Origin: Lachnospiraceae bacterium
GTDB lineage: Bacteria; Bacillota; Clostridia; Lachnospirales; Lachnospiraceae
Assembly (NCBI GenBank): GCA_015057035.1
Contig: SVFC01000004.1
Coordinates: 62,001-126,000, forward strand
Length of the DNA: 64,000 nt
Direction: 5' to 3'
Made by a program: the position numbers and the translations under genes. Numbering within the stretch: the first letter of the stretch is position 1; each line of letters begins with the position of its first letter. Shown here one piece after another: positions 27,415-36,118 of the stretch. The notes below the pieces were generated by a model. That model worked only from the letters and a program-made list of their open reading frames with translations. It ran no database searches and had not been told where the DNA came from.

Positions 27415-28323
27415 TTATACCTTAAGATGTTTTCTAATGGTCCACACACTTCCAAAGAAGCCGATGCCTACACCAAGAACCAATGCTACAGGAACAAGGC
27501 CCTGGAATAAAATCTGTGGTTTTACAAAATCCATAAATGCTCCCACAAAGCTAAAGGTTTCTGCCACATAGATGACAATCTTGTCATAGAGCACAAACAA
27601 CAAGCCTAACGGAATTGCTGCCCCTACAAGACCAATGACGATACCTTCTACTACGAATGGGAAACGAACCAAAAAGTCGGTGGCACCGATCAGTTTCATA
27701 ATTCCGATTTCCTCTTTTCGTACCGAGATACCTACGGATACGGTATTGTTAATTAAGAATACTGCTACACAGAGCAGAATCAGAATAATACCACTGGACA
27801 CAAGACTCACTATCTTGTTGAACTGGGTTAATGTATCCGCCACAGCCTGTGACTGTTTTACCTCGCGAACACCTTCAATGTTCTTGATATAATTCACCAA
27901 GCCCGTCTGCTGGGACACATCGTTTAGATATACTTCAAGATTCGCAAAGTCTTCCAATGGGTTATCTGTAAATCCCGCTGCATAAGCTTCGTTGCCTTCA
28001 AAATAAACATCTTTGAAGTTTTCCCACGCTTCCTCCGCGGAAATATAAACAACTTCTCTTACTTCTGTTCTTTTTTCAATGTCTGGTTTAATCGTTTCAA
28101 GAATCTGCTGCTCTTCAACCCCAGAATCAAAAAACACTGTAATCGCAACCCCTTCTTCCACACTCTGTACCATAACGTTGATGTTGGCAATTAAGATATA
28201 AAATATACCAAACATAAAGATACAAGCTGACATTGTTGCAATAGATGCAAGGGAGAACATTCCATTACGGAAAATGTTTTTAAACCCTTGTCCGATTGAA
28301 TAGAAAAATGTATTAATTCTCAT
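27415..28323 (-). CDS. ftsX: Cell-division protein FtsX
   Basis: A longer frame starts upstream, but the ATG at 28323 gives the family's usual MRINTFFYSIGQGFKNIFRNG start and overlaps the ftsE stop by 11 bases, so it is preferred; the protein is then 302 residues. It has one helix at about residues 24-45, an extracellular domain to about 165, and three C-terminal helices with the FtsX permease domain (SVRKEEIGIMKLIGATDFLV). FtsEX activates peptidoglycan hydrolases at the septum; an NlpC/P60 hydrolase gene is 3.4 kb upstream. Confidence 0.93.
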   Translation of the reverse strand: MRINTFFYSIGQGFKNIFRNGMFSLASIATMSACIFMFGIFYILIANINVMVQSVEEGVAITVFFDSGVEEQQILETIKPDIEKRTEVREVVYISAEEAWENFKDVYFEGNEAYAAGFTDNPLEDFANLEVYLNDVSQQTGLVNYIKNIEGVREVKQSQAVADTLTQFNKIVSLVSSGIILILLCVAVFLINNTVSVGISVRKEEIGIMKLIGATDFLVRFPFVVEGIVIGLVGAAIPLGLLFVLYDKIVIYVAETFSFVGAFMDFVKPQILFQGLVPVALVLGVGIGFFGSVWTIRKHLKV

Positions 28324-28999
28324 CCGCTTCATCACCCGCATTGTTGTCACTAACGACAACACCTTTCTGTATAGTGATTACACGTTTTTTCATGACTTTG
28401 ACAATGTCGAGGTTGTGAGTAACTACAATCACTGTAGTTCCACGTTCGTTGATTTCCTCTAACAATTTCATGATTTCCCATGCATTACTGCTGTCTAAGT
28501 TTCCTGTTGGTTCATCCGCCAAAAGAATACTTGGTTCATTTACCAAAGCTCTTGCTATAGCAACTCTCTGCTGCTCACCACCTGATAATTCCTTTGGATA
28601 GGATTTATACTTTGCGGCAAGTCCTACCATAGACAACATGGCTGGCACTTTTTTCTTAATGTTCTTTGTTGGTTCTCCAACAACCTTCTGAGCGAAGGCG
28701 ATGTTTTCATATACATTTCTGTCTTTTAACAAACGGAAATCCTGGAAAACACATCCAATATTTCTACGGAATTTTGGAATGTGTCTTCTTCTAATCTTAC
28801 GTAACTGTTTACCGTTAATCACAATAGAACCCTCTGTTGGTTCTAATTCCTTTAAAAGCAACTTAATCAAAGTTGATTTGCCGGAACCACTGCTACCAAC
28901 GATAAACACAAATTCTCCATCTTCAATTTCCAGGTTAACATCGTTCAGCGCAGGAATCCCTGCAGAATATGACTTGCTGACATGTTCCAGTTTAATCAT
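28313..28999 (-). CDS. ftsE: Cell-division ATP-binding protein FtsE
   Basis: The ATG at 28999 has an AAGGAG site and gives MIKLEHVSKSY, better than an upstream ATG, for 228 residues. It is an ABC ATPase with Walker A GSSGSGKST near residue 36, the signature LSGGEQQRVAIARAL near 141 and Walker B ILLADEPTG near 161. It partners FtsX and overlaps it by 11 bases. The C-terminus is acidic (NNAGDEADEN). Confidence 0.95.
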   Translation of the reverse strand: MIKLEHVSKSYSAGIPALNDVNLEIEDGEFVFIVGSSGSGKSTLIKLLLKELEPTEGSIVINGKQLRKIRRRHIPKFRRNIGCVFQDFRLLKDRNVYENIAFAQKVVGEPTKNIKKKVPAMLSMVGLAAKYKSYPKELSGGEQQRVAIARALVNEPSILLADEPTGNLDSSNAWEIMKLLEEINERGTTVIVVTHNLDIVKVMKKRVITIQKGVVVSDNNAGDEADEN

Positions 29000-29030
29000 T
29001 ACAATCTCCTTATGCTCGCTTAAGCGAAAT

Positions 29031-30119
29031 TTAATAATCAAGTGACTCCATATACTTCATGTACTTCACTACCATAAGTGCGATTCTAAATGTAATAGCA
29101 TCTTCAAATACGCGAAGGTCTAAGCCTGTACTCTTCTGAAGCTTATCCAGTCTGTAAACAAGTGTATTGCGGTGGATATACAACTGTCTTGAAGTTTCAG
29201 ATACGTTCAAGCTATTTTCAAAGAATTTATTAATTGTAGTAAGCATCTCTTCATCAAAATCATCTGGTGATTTTCCATCGAAGATTTCCTTAATGAACAT
29301 CTTACAAAGCGGGATTGGAAGCTGATAAATCAGACGGCCAATACCAAGCTGCGAATATGCGATAATGTCCTTATCTTCGAAGAAAATCTTGCCTACGTCC
29401 AGAGCCATTCTGGCTTCTTTGTATGAACGAGATACTTCTTTTAATTCATTTACAATCGTACCATATGCAATGTGCACATTATTTTCCGCATCTCCACGGA
29501 ACAGGTTAATGATTACTTCTGCAGTCTTGCCTAAATCATCATAGGTTTCGTTGTCGCTAAGTTCTTTGACAACAATAATGTTCTTCTCATCTACTGCTGT
29601 AACAAAATCCTTAGACTTGCCACCGAAAAGACCACGAATCTTCTCTAATTCGTTTCCATCCTTGTCGCGATTCGTCTCTACGATAAATACGACACGTTTT
29701 ACTTCTGTTTCAATATGCAATTTCTTCGCACGGTTATAGATATCTACCAACAGCAGATTATCTAAGAGGAGATTCTTGATAAAGTTATCCTTATCAAAGC
29801 GCTCTTTATAAGCTACCAGCAAATTCTGAATCTGGAAGCTTGCAATCTTGCCAATCATATATACGTCTTCGCTGTCGCCATAAGCCAAGAGAATATACTC
29901 CAACTGATGATCGTCAAAAACTTTGAAGAACTGACACCCTGCTACCACCTGACTGTCAGCCGGTGACCCCACAAAACTTCTGGCAGGCTGAGTGAATTTG
30001 TCTGCATCCTGAAATGTAGCTGCAAGAATCTTGCCCTCTACATCAATAACACAAAAATCTGTTCTTGTAATATTTTTTAATCCATCGATTGTATTTTGAA
30101 GTATTTGATTGGAAATCAT
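29031..30119 (-). CDS. PucR/CdaR-type transcriptional regulator
   Basis: A 362-residue regulator with an N-terminal sugar-diacid-recognition-like sensor (about residues 1-130), a GGDEF-like middle domain characteristic of PucR proteins, and a C-terminal HTH_30 domain (about 300-345) with NVSETSRQLYIHRNTLVYRLDKL. It shares its name type with the E. coli carbohydrate-diacid regulator but the inducer is unknown. It lies 31 bases upstream of ftsE on the same strand, so it could be cotranscribed with ftsEX, an unusual partnership. Confidence 0.82.
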   Translation of the reverse strand: MISNQILQNTIDGLKNITRTDFCVIDVEGKILAATFQDADKFTQPARSFVGSPADSQVVAGCQFFKVFDDHQLEYILLAYGDSEDVYMIGKIASFQIQNLLVAYKERFDKDNFIKNLLLDNLLLVDIYNRAKKLHIETEVKRVVFIVETNRDKDGNELEKIRGLFGGKSKDFVTAVDEKNIIVVKELSDNETYDDLGKTAEVIINLFRGDAENNVHIAYGTIVNELKEVSRSYKEARMALDVGKIFFEDKDIIAYSQLGIGRLIYQLPIPLCKMFIKEIFDGKSPDDFDEEMLTTINKFFENSLNVSETSRQLYIHRNTLVYRLDKLQKSTGLDLRVFEDAITFRIALMVVKYMKYMESLDY

Positions 30120-30190
30120 AGTTTTATCTCCTTGTCTCCTTTTTTGCGTTTTGCATAAATACCACTTATTATTTTAATGCATAAACACAA

Positions 30191-30238
30191 AAAAATAAAG
30201 AGCAAATGCACAATTTTTATGCATTTTCTCTTTATTTT
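30191..30238. terminator. Bidirectional A/T-rich terminator
   Basis: AAATAAAGAG with AAATGCA pairs with TGCATTT and CTCTTTATTT, giving a long mostly A/T stem with one bulge and flanking A and T tracts. It lies 25 bases past the YitT gene stop. Confidence 0.65.
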
Positions 30239-30262
30239 TATTGAAAATATAGTAATTTTTAA

Positions 30263-31168
30263 CTAAAACTCTTGTTTATACTCCTGGAAACCTTCTCCTA
30301 ACACCTCTCTTACATCAGATACAATAACAAATGCGTTAGGGTCCACTTCATTCACCAGGTTCTTTAACGTCACTAATTCCTTCTGGGTAACAATACACAT
30401 AAGAACTCTTTTCTCTGTTCCAGTGTACATACCACGCGCCTCTAATCCCGTGAGACCTCTGTCTAAATCCTTCAAAATCTTCTCTGCAACTATCTCATGT
30501 TTATCTGAAATGATATATGCCGCTTTGGAATAATTGAAGCCTTCTACTATAAGGTCTGCCACCTTGGTCTGTACTACAATACCAATGATTGCATACAAAG
30601 TTGGCGTCATACCGAACACTGTAAAACCTATAACAACTACTGCACCATCAATTACCTGAAGAATCTGTACAATAGAATAATGGCGGATTTTGAGCTGTAC
30701 CAACGCAGATACCATATCCGTTCCTCCGGTTGTGGCTCCTACCTTAATAACAAAACCAATTCCTGCACCTGCACATACGCCACCAAAAATAGATGCGATT
30801 AACATATCGCCCTCTACCATATCCCATGCCGGAATCACGTACAACCATGCAGACAACGCCAATGCTCCGTACAAAGTCTTGCCAATGAATTTAGCGCCCT
30901 TCAGGAAGTATGCCAAGATAAACACCGGAATATTAAGCGCCAGGTTTGTAAACCAAAGTGGTATTCCGCCTTCCTCAAACCAAAGCGGTATTCCAGTCTC
31001 TTGCAATTTAGAAGTTACTTCTTTTACAATAATTGCAAGTCCGCTAAAACCACCTGTAACCAGTCCGACTGGATCATAAAAACATTGAAGACCAAAAGCC
31101 AGAACTGCAGCTCCCAGAGTAATCATTGCATAACTATATAATTGTTTATGTTTTTGAACAAATGTCAT
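30263..31168 (-). CDS. YitT family membrane protein
   Basis: The ATG at 31168 has a GGGGGA site and is preferred over an upstream one, giving 301 residues. Five or six helices precede a C-terminal DUF2179 domain (from about residue 215, GLTGLEARGMYTGTEKRVLMCIV). The membrane part contains GGFSGLAIIVKE, GVCAGAGIGFVIKVGATTGGTDMVS, typical of YitT. Function unknown; the DUF2179 domain may bind a small ligand. Confidence 0.9.
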   Translation of the reverse strand: MTFVQKHKQLYSYAMITLGAAVLAFGLQCFYDPVGLVTGGFSGLAIIVKEVTSKLQETGIPLWFEEGGIPLWFTNLALNIPVFILAYFLKGAKFIGKTLYGALALSAWLYVIPAWDMVEGDMLIASIFGGVCAGAGIGFVIKVGATTGGTDMVSALVQLKIRHYSIVQILQVIDGAVVVIGFTVFGMTPTLYAIIGIVVQTKVADLIVEGFNYSKAAYIISDKHEIVAEKILKDLDRGLTGLEARGMYTGTEKRVLMCIVTQKELVTLKNLVNEVDPNAFVIVSDVREVLGEGFQEYKQEF

Positions 31169-31234
31169 ATCTTCCCCCGTATAAGTTTTTTTTATTCGCG
31201 AATTCATCGTAACACAGATTTTCAATTTTCTCAA

Positions 31235-31621
31235 GTCTGCTAATTGTTTGACAATTTATGACAATTCGACATATTTTTTAACATTTGAAATGTCAATTGC
31301 AAATTTGAAATTTTCCATTTTTTGTCAAAGTTTATAACTTCTTCACAAAACAGTTGTTCGTTTTAATAAGTTTTAAATTCTCCAAAAAAGGGGCAATTTT
31401 TGTGGATAACGTGAATAACTTAGTGTATAACTCGATTTTTCGGGCTTTTTGGCCTCTAAATTGTGGATAACTTTTTGAGCCTTATCAAAAACCTTGTCTA
31501 GTCTTTTTTGTCAAATTTTGTCGATTTGTGCAACTTGCACATTTCGCATTTTTTTGCATTTTGCAAGAGTCAATTTTTCTCTTTCATTTGCGTGAGTTTT
31601 ATATTATTTTTCTCCAAATAA
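31235..31621. other. AT-rich gap with four same-strand DnaA-box-like sites
   Basis: This roughly 390-base gap contains no open frame I can support. TGTGGATAA, the complement of the DnaA consensus TTATCCACA, is perfect at 31401-31409 and 31462-31470, and near matches CGTGAATAA (31410-31418) and AGTGTATAA (31422-31430) lie between them, all on one strand. Nearby are the short palindrome GTGCAA-C-TTGCAC at 31528-31540 and repeated TTTTGTCAAA strings near 31318 and 31505. Genes on both sides are transcribed in the same direction. Confidence 0.55.
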
Positions 31622-31656
31622 CAAAAAAACATCCAAGGAAACATGTTCCTTGGATG
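31622..31656 (-). terminator. Terminator after the NlpC/P60 gene
   Basis: CATCCAAGGAA (31630-31640) and TTCCTTGGATG (31646-31656) form a perfect 11-base stem with a five-base loop, followed on the minus strand by a T-run. Confidence 0.95.
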
Positions 31657-31661
31657 AAAAA

Positions 31662-32909
31662 TTACAATACTCGTCTAATTGCAAGAACCTTCTTGTATTT
31701 ATAATTGTTTGAAATCTTAATACCATCTTTTTTATTTGCTGCATGAACAATCTTGCCATTTCCAATGTAGAGAGCAACGTGTCCACTATAACAAATAATA
31801 TCACCAGGCTGAAGGTCTGACGCCTTAACTGCCTTACCAACTTTTCTTAGCTTGTAAGAACTGTGTGGAAGTTTGATACCAAACTTCTCATATACTTTCA
31901 TAACGAAACCAGAACAGTCAACGCCTTTGGTTAAGCTTTCGCCGCCCCATACATATTTGTTACCAACAAACTGAAGGGCATAATCAATAACCGCCTGTCC
32001 GTCTTTACCTGTTGGATCTTTGTATTTGTCTTTTTCTGCCTGTTCCTGTTTCTTCTTTTCTTCTTCTGCTTTCTTCTTCGCTTCTTCTTCCTTCTTCAGG
32101 CGAGCCTTCTCTTCTGCTTTTGTTTCGCCATATTCATATGTGATGGTAATATCAGCATAGTCTGCAGAAATATACCCTGTATAAGATTTGTATTTTACTT
32201 TTAACCAACCTTCTGTGCTGTCGTCTAATACAGTAACTTTAGCACCCTTACCAAGAATTGTATAGATTCCTGCACTTGTGGATGCTTTTTTACGAAGTCT
32301 TAATCCGTTAGTGGTGCTCTTTGCTGTGATTGTAGCAGCTTTTTTACATACGGCTGCATCACCTACAGTAACAAACTTCGCCGCAACATATCCTGTTACA
32401 TTACCCGAAGTTACTTTGTACCAGTCTCCAAGGTCTTCTAAAACAACTGCCGCATTATTCTTATACATTTTGCCAAGAACTTCACCATCGGCATTAGGTG
32501 CTTTTCTCACATAAGTATAATTGTTGATTTTATTTGCAATTGCAATGTTTGCAAATGGATTAACTGGAACAACTTCTTCCGGCTTCTCCTCTGGAATATC
32601 TGGAGTTTCTTCTGGAGTTTCTGGAGTTTCTCCACCTTCCTCTGGTTCTGAAACCACTGGAGCATCGTTTTCTGTAACGCCAGTTTCTTTATCTGCTAAA
32701 ATTGTATCGTCATCGTCTTTATCTAATACAACGGTTTCATTCATTGCTGAAACAGCACCTGCAGAGAAATAATACAATTCATCTGACATATATGTGACAG
32801 TCTCGCTTGTATTGGTATCTTCTACCGCCAACCATTCTGCTGGTGTTGACGAAAAAAGAAGAATACCTGCTAAGAAACCTGCTGTAATTCTTAAATTATT
32901 GTTAATCAT
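31662..32909 (-). CDS. Secreted NlpC/P60 peptidoglycan hydrolase with two SH3 domains
   Basis: A 415-residue exported protein. A signal peptide covers about residues 1-25, followed by an acidic Pro/Glu/Thr-rich region with PEEGGETPETPEETPDIPEE, two bacterial SH3 domains (about 127-185 and 192-250), a Lys/Glu-rich helix (about 255-295) and the C-terminal NlpC/P60 domain with DCSGFVMKVYEKFGI (catalytic Cys) and GHVALYIGNGKIVHA (His). It should cleave peptide stems in peptidoglycan. A promoter and a WalR-type box lie just upstream. Confidence 0.93.
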   Translation of the reverse strand: MINNNLRITAGFLAGILLFSSTPAEWLAVEDTNTSETVTYMSDELYYFSAGAVSAMNETVVLDKDDDDTILADKETGVTENDAPVVSEPEEGGETPETPEETPDIPEEKPEEVVPVNPFANIAIANKINNYTYVRKAPNADGEVLGKMYKNNAAVVLEDLGDWYKVTSGNVTGYVAAKFVTVGDAAVCKKAATITAKSTTNGLRLRKKASTSAGIYTILGKGAKVTVLDDSTEGWLKVKYKSYTGYISADYADITITYEYGETKAEEKARLKKEEEAKKKAEEEKKKQEQAEKDKYKDPTGKDGQAVIDYALQFVGNKYVWGGESLTKGVDCSGFVMKVYEKFGIKLPHSSYKLRKVGKAVKASDLQPGDIICYSGHVALYIGNGKIVHAANKKDGIKISNNYKYKKVLAIRRVL

Positions 32910-32930
32910 TTTTCCTCCATCGGAACAAAT

Positions 32931-32947
32931 ATTACAAAAATGTTACA
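32931..32947 (-). promoter_or_regulatory. WalR-type direct repeat in the hydrolase leader
   Basis: On the minus strand TGTAAC-ATTTT-TGTAAT matches the WalR consensus (TGTWAH, five bases, TGTWAH) exactly. It lies 15-31 bases downstream of the -10 element, a position more typical of repression by WalR. A further partial repeat GTAACATTT is next to it. Confidence 0.5.
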
Positions 32948-32961
32948 AATGTTACGGTGAC

Positions 32962-32990
32962 ATTATAGCAAAGTAGTATACAAGTGTCAA
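32962..32990 (-). promoter_or_regulatory. SigA-type promoter of the NlpC/P60 gene
   Basis: TTGACA (32985-32990, read as its complement) and TATAAT (32962-32967) are both perfect and separated by 17 bases. Transcription would begin about 50 bases before the ATG at 32909. Confidence 0.9.
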
Positions 32991-33029
32991 CCCCTTAATA
33001 TTTAGGAAACATTTGCCAATTTTTTCACA

Positions 33030-33404
33030 TTACTTCAAAGCAATTGCTTCGATTTCTAAGAGCACGTCTTTTGGCAATCTTGCCACTTCAACACAACTTC
33101 TAGCAGGGAATTCAGATGTGAAATATTCCTTGTAAACTTCATTAATTGTTCCAAATTCATTCATCTCTTTGATGAACACAGTTGTCTTGATAACATTATT
33201 CATGCTTGTACCAGCTGCTTCTAACAGGTTCTTGAGATTGGAAAGCGCCTGATTTGCCTGAGCCACTGTTCCCTCAGGAATCTCGCCTGTTGCAGGATTT
33301 ACTGGAATCACACCTGAAGTATAAACCATGCCGTTTACTTCAATGGCCTGTGAGTATGGTCCAATTGCTGCTGGTGCTTTGTCTGTACTAATGATTTTTT
33401 TCAT
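33030..33404 (-). CDS. ridA: RidA family reactive intermediate deaminase
   Basis: A 124-residue RidA/YjgF protein that hydrolyses reactive enamine/imine intermediates released by PLP enzymes. It has the family's GPYSQAI near residue 16, YTSGVIPVNPATG near 28 and the C-terminal ARSCVEVARLPKDVLLEIEAIA with the active-site arginine. Nearly full family length. It is followed by no clear terminator and has the NlpC/P60 promoter in its downstream flank. Confidence 0.95.
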   Translation of the reverse strand: MKKIISTDKAPAAIGPYSQAIEVNGMVYTSGVIPVNPATGEIPEGTVAQANQALSNLKNLLEAAGTSMNNVIKTTVFIKEMNEFGTINEVYKEYFTSEFPARSCVEVARLPKDVLLEIEAIALK

Positions 33405-33464
33405 AAATTTATCCTTCTTTCTTATTATATATTTCTAATATGCCGTTCCTATTTATAAGTCATC

Positions 33465-34298
33465 CTATACAAGACGAATCTTGCCATCTGCGATGTCGAT
33501 TTTTCTTTCTTTATATAAATGTCCAACTGCACGTTTGAATGCATTTTTGCTAAGCCCTGTTTCACGTTTAATTACCTCTGGGCTGGCTTTTTCTGTAAAT
33601 GGAAGTACCCCTGCATAGTCCTCTAAAAGTTCTAGGATTTTTTCTGCATCAGCATCCATCTGAATATATGCCTTTTCGCGAAGAGTCAGATCCAACTTGC
33701 CATCTGGCTTGACGCTAACAACCTTTGCGTCAATGATATCACCTACGCGAAGGAAGCTATGGTCTTCATGATTTGGGATACGGGCAGAATATTTATCATC
33801 TACTGCTACGAAGGTTCCAAAATTATCACTGAATTCATAAACTCGTCCAGTTACCATATCGTCCTTCTGATATGGCGAATCGGTAGACAATAGGTTGTAT
33901 AAACCTTTCATGCTGGCACAGAGACGTTCACTCTTGTCTATATATAAGGTAACAAGTACTTCGTCGTCTGCCTGCACTTTTTGTCTCATCTCTTTAAAAG
34001 GAAGGAATAAGTCTTTTTCCAGTCCCCAGTCAAGGAATGCACCGATTTTGCCGACTTCTTTGACTTTTAATACCGCAAAAGAGCCAAGGGTTAATTTTGG
34101 TTCATTTGTAGTTGCAATCATTCTATCTTTGGAATCTTTATATACAAAAACCTTGATTTTATCTCCCAGTTTGATTCCTTCTGGAATCTGCTTGAATGGA
34201 AGCAGGATTCTCTCGGCTGCCTCCTGGCTCTCCGCCAGATAGATTCCGAATTCTACTTTTTTTACATATATAAGTTCCTGGTATTCACCTAATCTCAT
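33465..34298 (-). CDS. cvfB: S1-domain RNA-binding protein, CvfB family
   Basis: A 277-residue protein with tandem S1-like RNA-binding domains (about residues 1-65, 66-135 and 145-212; VGKIGAFLDWGLEKDLFLP is a clear S1 motif) and a C-terminal winged-helix domain with EVIKRETGLSKNAFKRAVGHLYKE. In Staphylococcus CvfB affects virulence-factor expression through RNA binding. The next gene upstream is an acyl-ACP thioesterase, 86 bases away; no operon partner is certain. Confidence 0.9.
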   Translation of the reverse strand: MRLGEYQELIYVKKVEFGIYLAESQEAAERILLPFKQIPEGIKLGDKIKVFVYKDSKDRMIATTNEPKLTLGSFAVLKVKEVGKIGAFLDWGLEKDLFLPFKEMRQKVQADDEVLVTLYIDKSERLCASMKGLYNLLSTDSPYQKDDMVTGRVYEFSDNFGTFVAVDDKYSARIPNHEDHSFLRVGDIIDAKVVSVKPDGKLDLTLREKAYIQMDADAEKILELLEDYAGVLPFTEKASPEVIKRETGLSKNAFKRAVGHLYKERKIDIADGKIRLV

Positions 34299-34384
34299 AT
34301 TTTTCCTCTTTCTACTTATTATACTTGTGTGGGTTGGATATTATTCTTATGGAGTCCGTATCCACAAAACAACTGGCTTCAAAA

Positions 34385-35089
34385 TTACCTTATAAAAAGC
34401 ACTGTCGCATATGTACTTCCCTTTTCGTCCACTAGCACAACCGTTACTTCATTTCCATCAACAGTCACTCGTGGATATAGCACGTCGTTCAACACCGCTG
34501 CCTTTTTGTATTCCACACGAATCTCTCGCACGTTAAAATCCTCAGGCAGATATTCTTCCGCCACCATAACATATTTCCCATTGTTCATGTGGTGGTTGGT
34601 GTCAATAAAATACCCCGCAACACGAACTGGTTCTTTTTCTTCATATTCAGATGGAATTGCAATCTTGCGCTCACAGTAATCCATTTCTATCTTTGGCTCA
34701 TCTGGATATAAGGCAGAAACCTCTGCAGGAATCTTCATCGGACGACCTGTTTCTGTGTTAATCAGCACCCAGATAGAATTGGCATTGGCTAGTCTCTTAC
34801 CATCTGCGGTTTCCATACAGAAATTACGCATTCCAAAAAGTCCTTTGGTGTCATATGGCCATGTAGATACCACAATGTCCTCAGAAAGCTTAGGCATGTC
34901 CTCAATACAAATCTGCCAAAAGGATAAAATCCACGCCATATGGTTTTCATACAGGGACTGTCCACTTGCACCAAGTGTCTCTGAATGCAATGTGCTGCTG
35001 TCCTGGAAATAATTCAACAATGACGCATAAGTTAATCTTTCGCTGGAGTCAGCTTCGCTATATCTTACCTTGCTATTTAACTGATACAT
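34385..35089 (-). CDS. Acyl-ACP thioesterase (FatA/FatB type)
   Basis: The ATG at 35089 has an AGGAGGG site and is preferred, giving 234 residues. It is a double-hotdog thioesterase that releases fatty acids from acyl carrier protein; FDTNHHMNN-type catalytic residues are seen as DTNHHMNNGKYV near residue 150, and LSFWQICIEDMPK and WPYDTKGLFGMRNF in the first hotdog. Free fatty acids from such enzymes may feed membrane remodelling. The neighbouring gene on the same strand, 35290-35934, lies beyond a tRNA. Confidence 0.9.
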   Translation of the reverse strand: MYQLNSKVRYSEADSSERLTYASLLNYFQDSSTLHSETLGASGQSLYENHMAWILSFWQICIEDMPKLSEDIVVSTWPYDTKGLFGMRNFCMETADGKRLANANSIWVLINTETGRPMKIPAEVSALYPDEPKIEMDYCERKIAIPSEYEEKEPVRVAGYFIDTNHHMNNGKYVMVAEEYLPEDFNVREIRVEYKKAAVLNDVLYPRVTVDGNEVTVVLVDEKGSTYATVLFIR

Positions 35090-35127
35090 ATTCGCCCTCC
35101 TAAACCTCAAAGGCTTTCTTATGATAT

Positions 35128-35155
35128 AAAAAAAGCACTACGCAATGTAGTGCTT
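35128..35155 (-). terminator. Terminator after tRNA-Gln
   Basis: AAGCACTAC and GTAGTGCTT form a nine-base stem with a five-base loop, and the minus strand continues into a run of Ts. It is seven bases past the tRNA 3' end. Confidence 0.93.
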
Positions 35156-35161
35156 CCAGAG

Positions 35162-35232
35162 CTGGCCCACAAGGATTCGAACCTTGGATGACGGAGTCAG
35201 AGTCCGTTGCCTTACCGCTTGGCGATGGGCCA
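35162..35232 (-). tRNA. tRNA-Gln (anticodon CTG)
   Basis: A 71-base cloverleaf: acceptor TGGCCCA/TGGGCCA with discriminator G, D arm GCC...GGC, anticodon stem ACGGA/TCCGT with loop CTCTGAC giving CTG, and a T arm CAAGG/CCTTG with loop TTCGAAT. CCA is not encoded. A strong promoter lies just upstream and a terminator just downstream, so it is a single-tRNA unit. Confidence 0.95.
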
Positions 35233-35252
35233 ATATTGTCTCAACAAATGGT

Positions 35253-35281
35253 ATTATACATACATTGAGACACAGTGTCAA
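35253..35281 (-). promoter_or_regulatory. Promoter of tRNA-Gln
   Basis: TTGACA at 35276-35281 and TATAAT at 35253-35258 (minus strand) are both perfect with a 17-base spacer; the tRNA 5' end follows about 20 bases after the -10. Confidence 0.93.
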
Positions 35282-35289
35282 CACTTTTT

Positions 35290-35934
35290 TCAAAAAATTT
35301 TTACCTGTTTTTCGATGACTGCATAGATGGTTTCATCTCCCCATTCCAGACCCGCTGTTCCATTTGTCTGTTCAATCACCGCTTTTTCTATTTCCTCTTT
35401 TCGCTCCAATGGAACTAGCACTGTCATACGCACGGCTGCACCATACTCACTTTCCATAATGGCAATCTCTTTTTGCCCGAAAAGATACTGCAGTTTTCCA
35501 ATTCCATTATAGTCAGTATCTATATATAGAAGAAAGCCGTTTCTTTTTTCTATAATATTAGAGGCTGAAAGTCCTTCCTGAACTGCTTTCTGGTAAGCAC
35601 GCACCAGACCGCCTGTGCCGAGTAACACGCCACCAAAATATCTGGTCACCACCACTGCCACATTTGTTACGCCTTCTTTTAACAGAACATCTAACATTGG
35701 ACGGCCCGCTGTCTGGGCTGGTTCCCCGTCATCTGAGCAACGAGTCAGCTCCTGATGCTCTCCTATAACAAATGCCGAACAATTATGTCTGGCATCCCAA
35801 TATTTCTTTTTCATTTCATTAATGAAGGCAACTGCTTCCTCTTCACTTTCCACCGGCCTTACGGTTGCAATGAATCTGGATTTTTTCTCAACGATTTCTC
35901 CTTCGCCGCCTTCGTATACCACGCGGTATGCCAT
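35290..35934 (-). CDS. YigZ/IMPACT family protein
   Basis: The ATG at 35934 follows a clear AGGAGG site and gives 214 residues, starting MAYRVVYEGGEGEIVEKKSRF. The N-terminal UPF0029/IMPACT domain has KKKYWDARHNCSAFV and RCSDDGEPAQTAGRPML, and the C-terminal domain is the DUF1949 ferredoxin-like fold (from about residue 130). Homologues are associated with translation and stress, with no fixed reaction. It is transcribed divergently from the class A PBP gene, 184 bases away. Confidence 0.92.
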   Translation of the reverse strand: MAYRVVYEGGEGEIVEKKSRFIATVRPVESEEEAVAFINEMKKKYWDARHNCSAFVIGEHQELTRCSDDGEPAQTAGRPMLDVLLKEGVTNVAVVVTRYFGGVLLGTGGLVRAYQKAVQEGLSASNIIEKRNGFLLYIDTDYNGIGKLQYLFGQKEIAIMESEYGAAVRMTVLVPLERKEEIEKAVIEQTNGTAGLEWGDETIYAVIEKQVKIF

Positions 35935-36118
35935 ACAACGCCTCCTGCAACACACATAAATCATATTTTTACATACTTTCATATATGGTAACATAACCCA
36001 GTCTCTAATTTCAATTTTTTTCTTCCTATTATGTGGCTTTTTTGGTATAATAATGAATAACTATAACTTTAGTAGATTATAATCCTTTTTAGGAAGCTGT
36101 TTTTAGGAGGCATAAATT

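Noticed and set aside
31235..31621. Chromosomal replication origin
   Set aside because: DnaA boxes are present, but dnaA, dnaN and rpmH are not here, genes on both sides run the same way, and no skew switch can be judged from the window.
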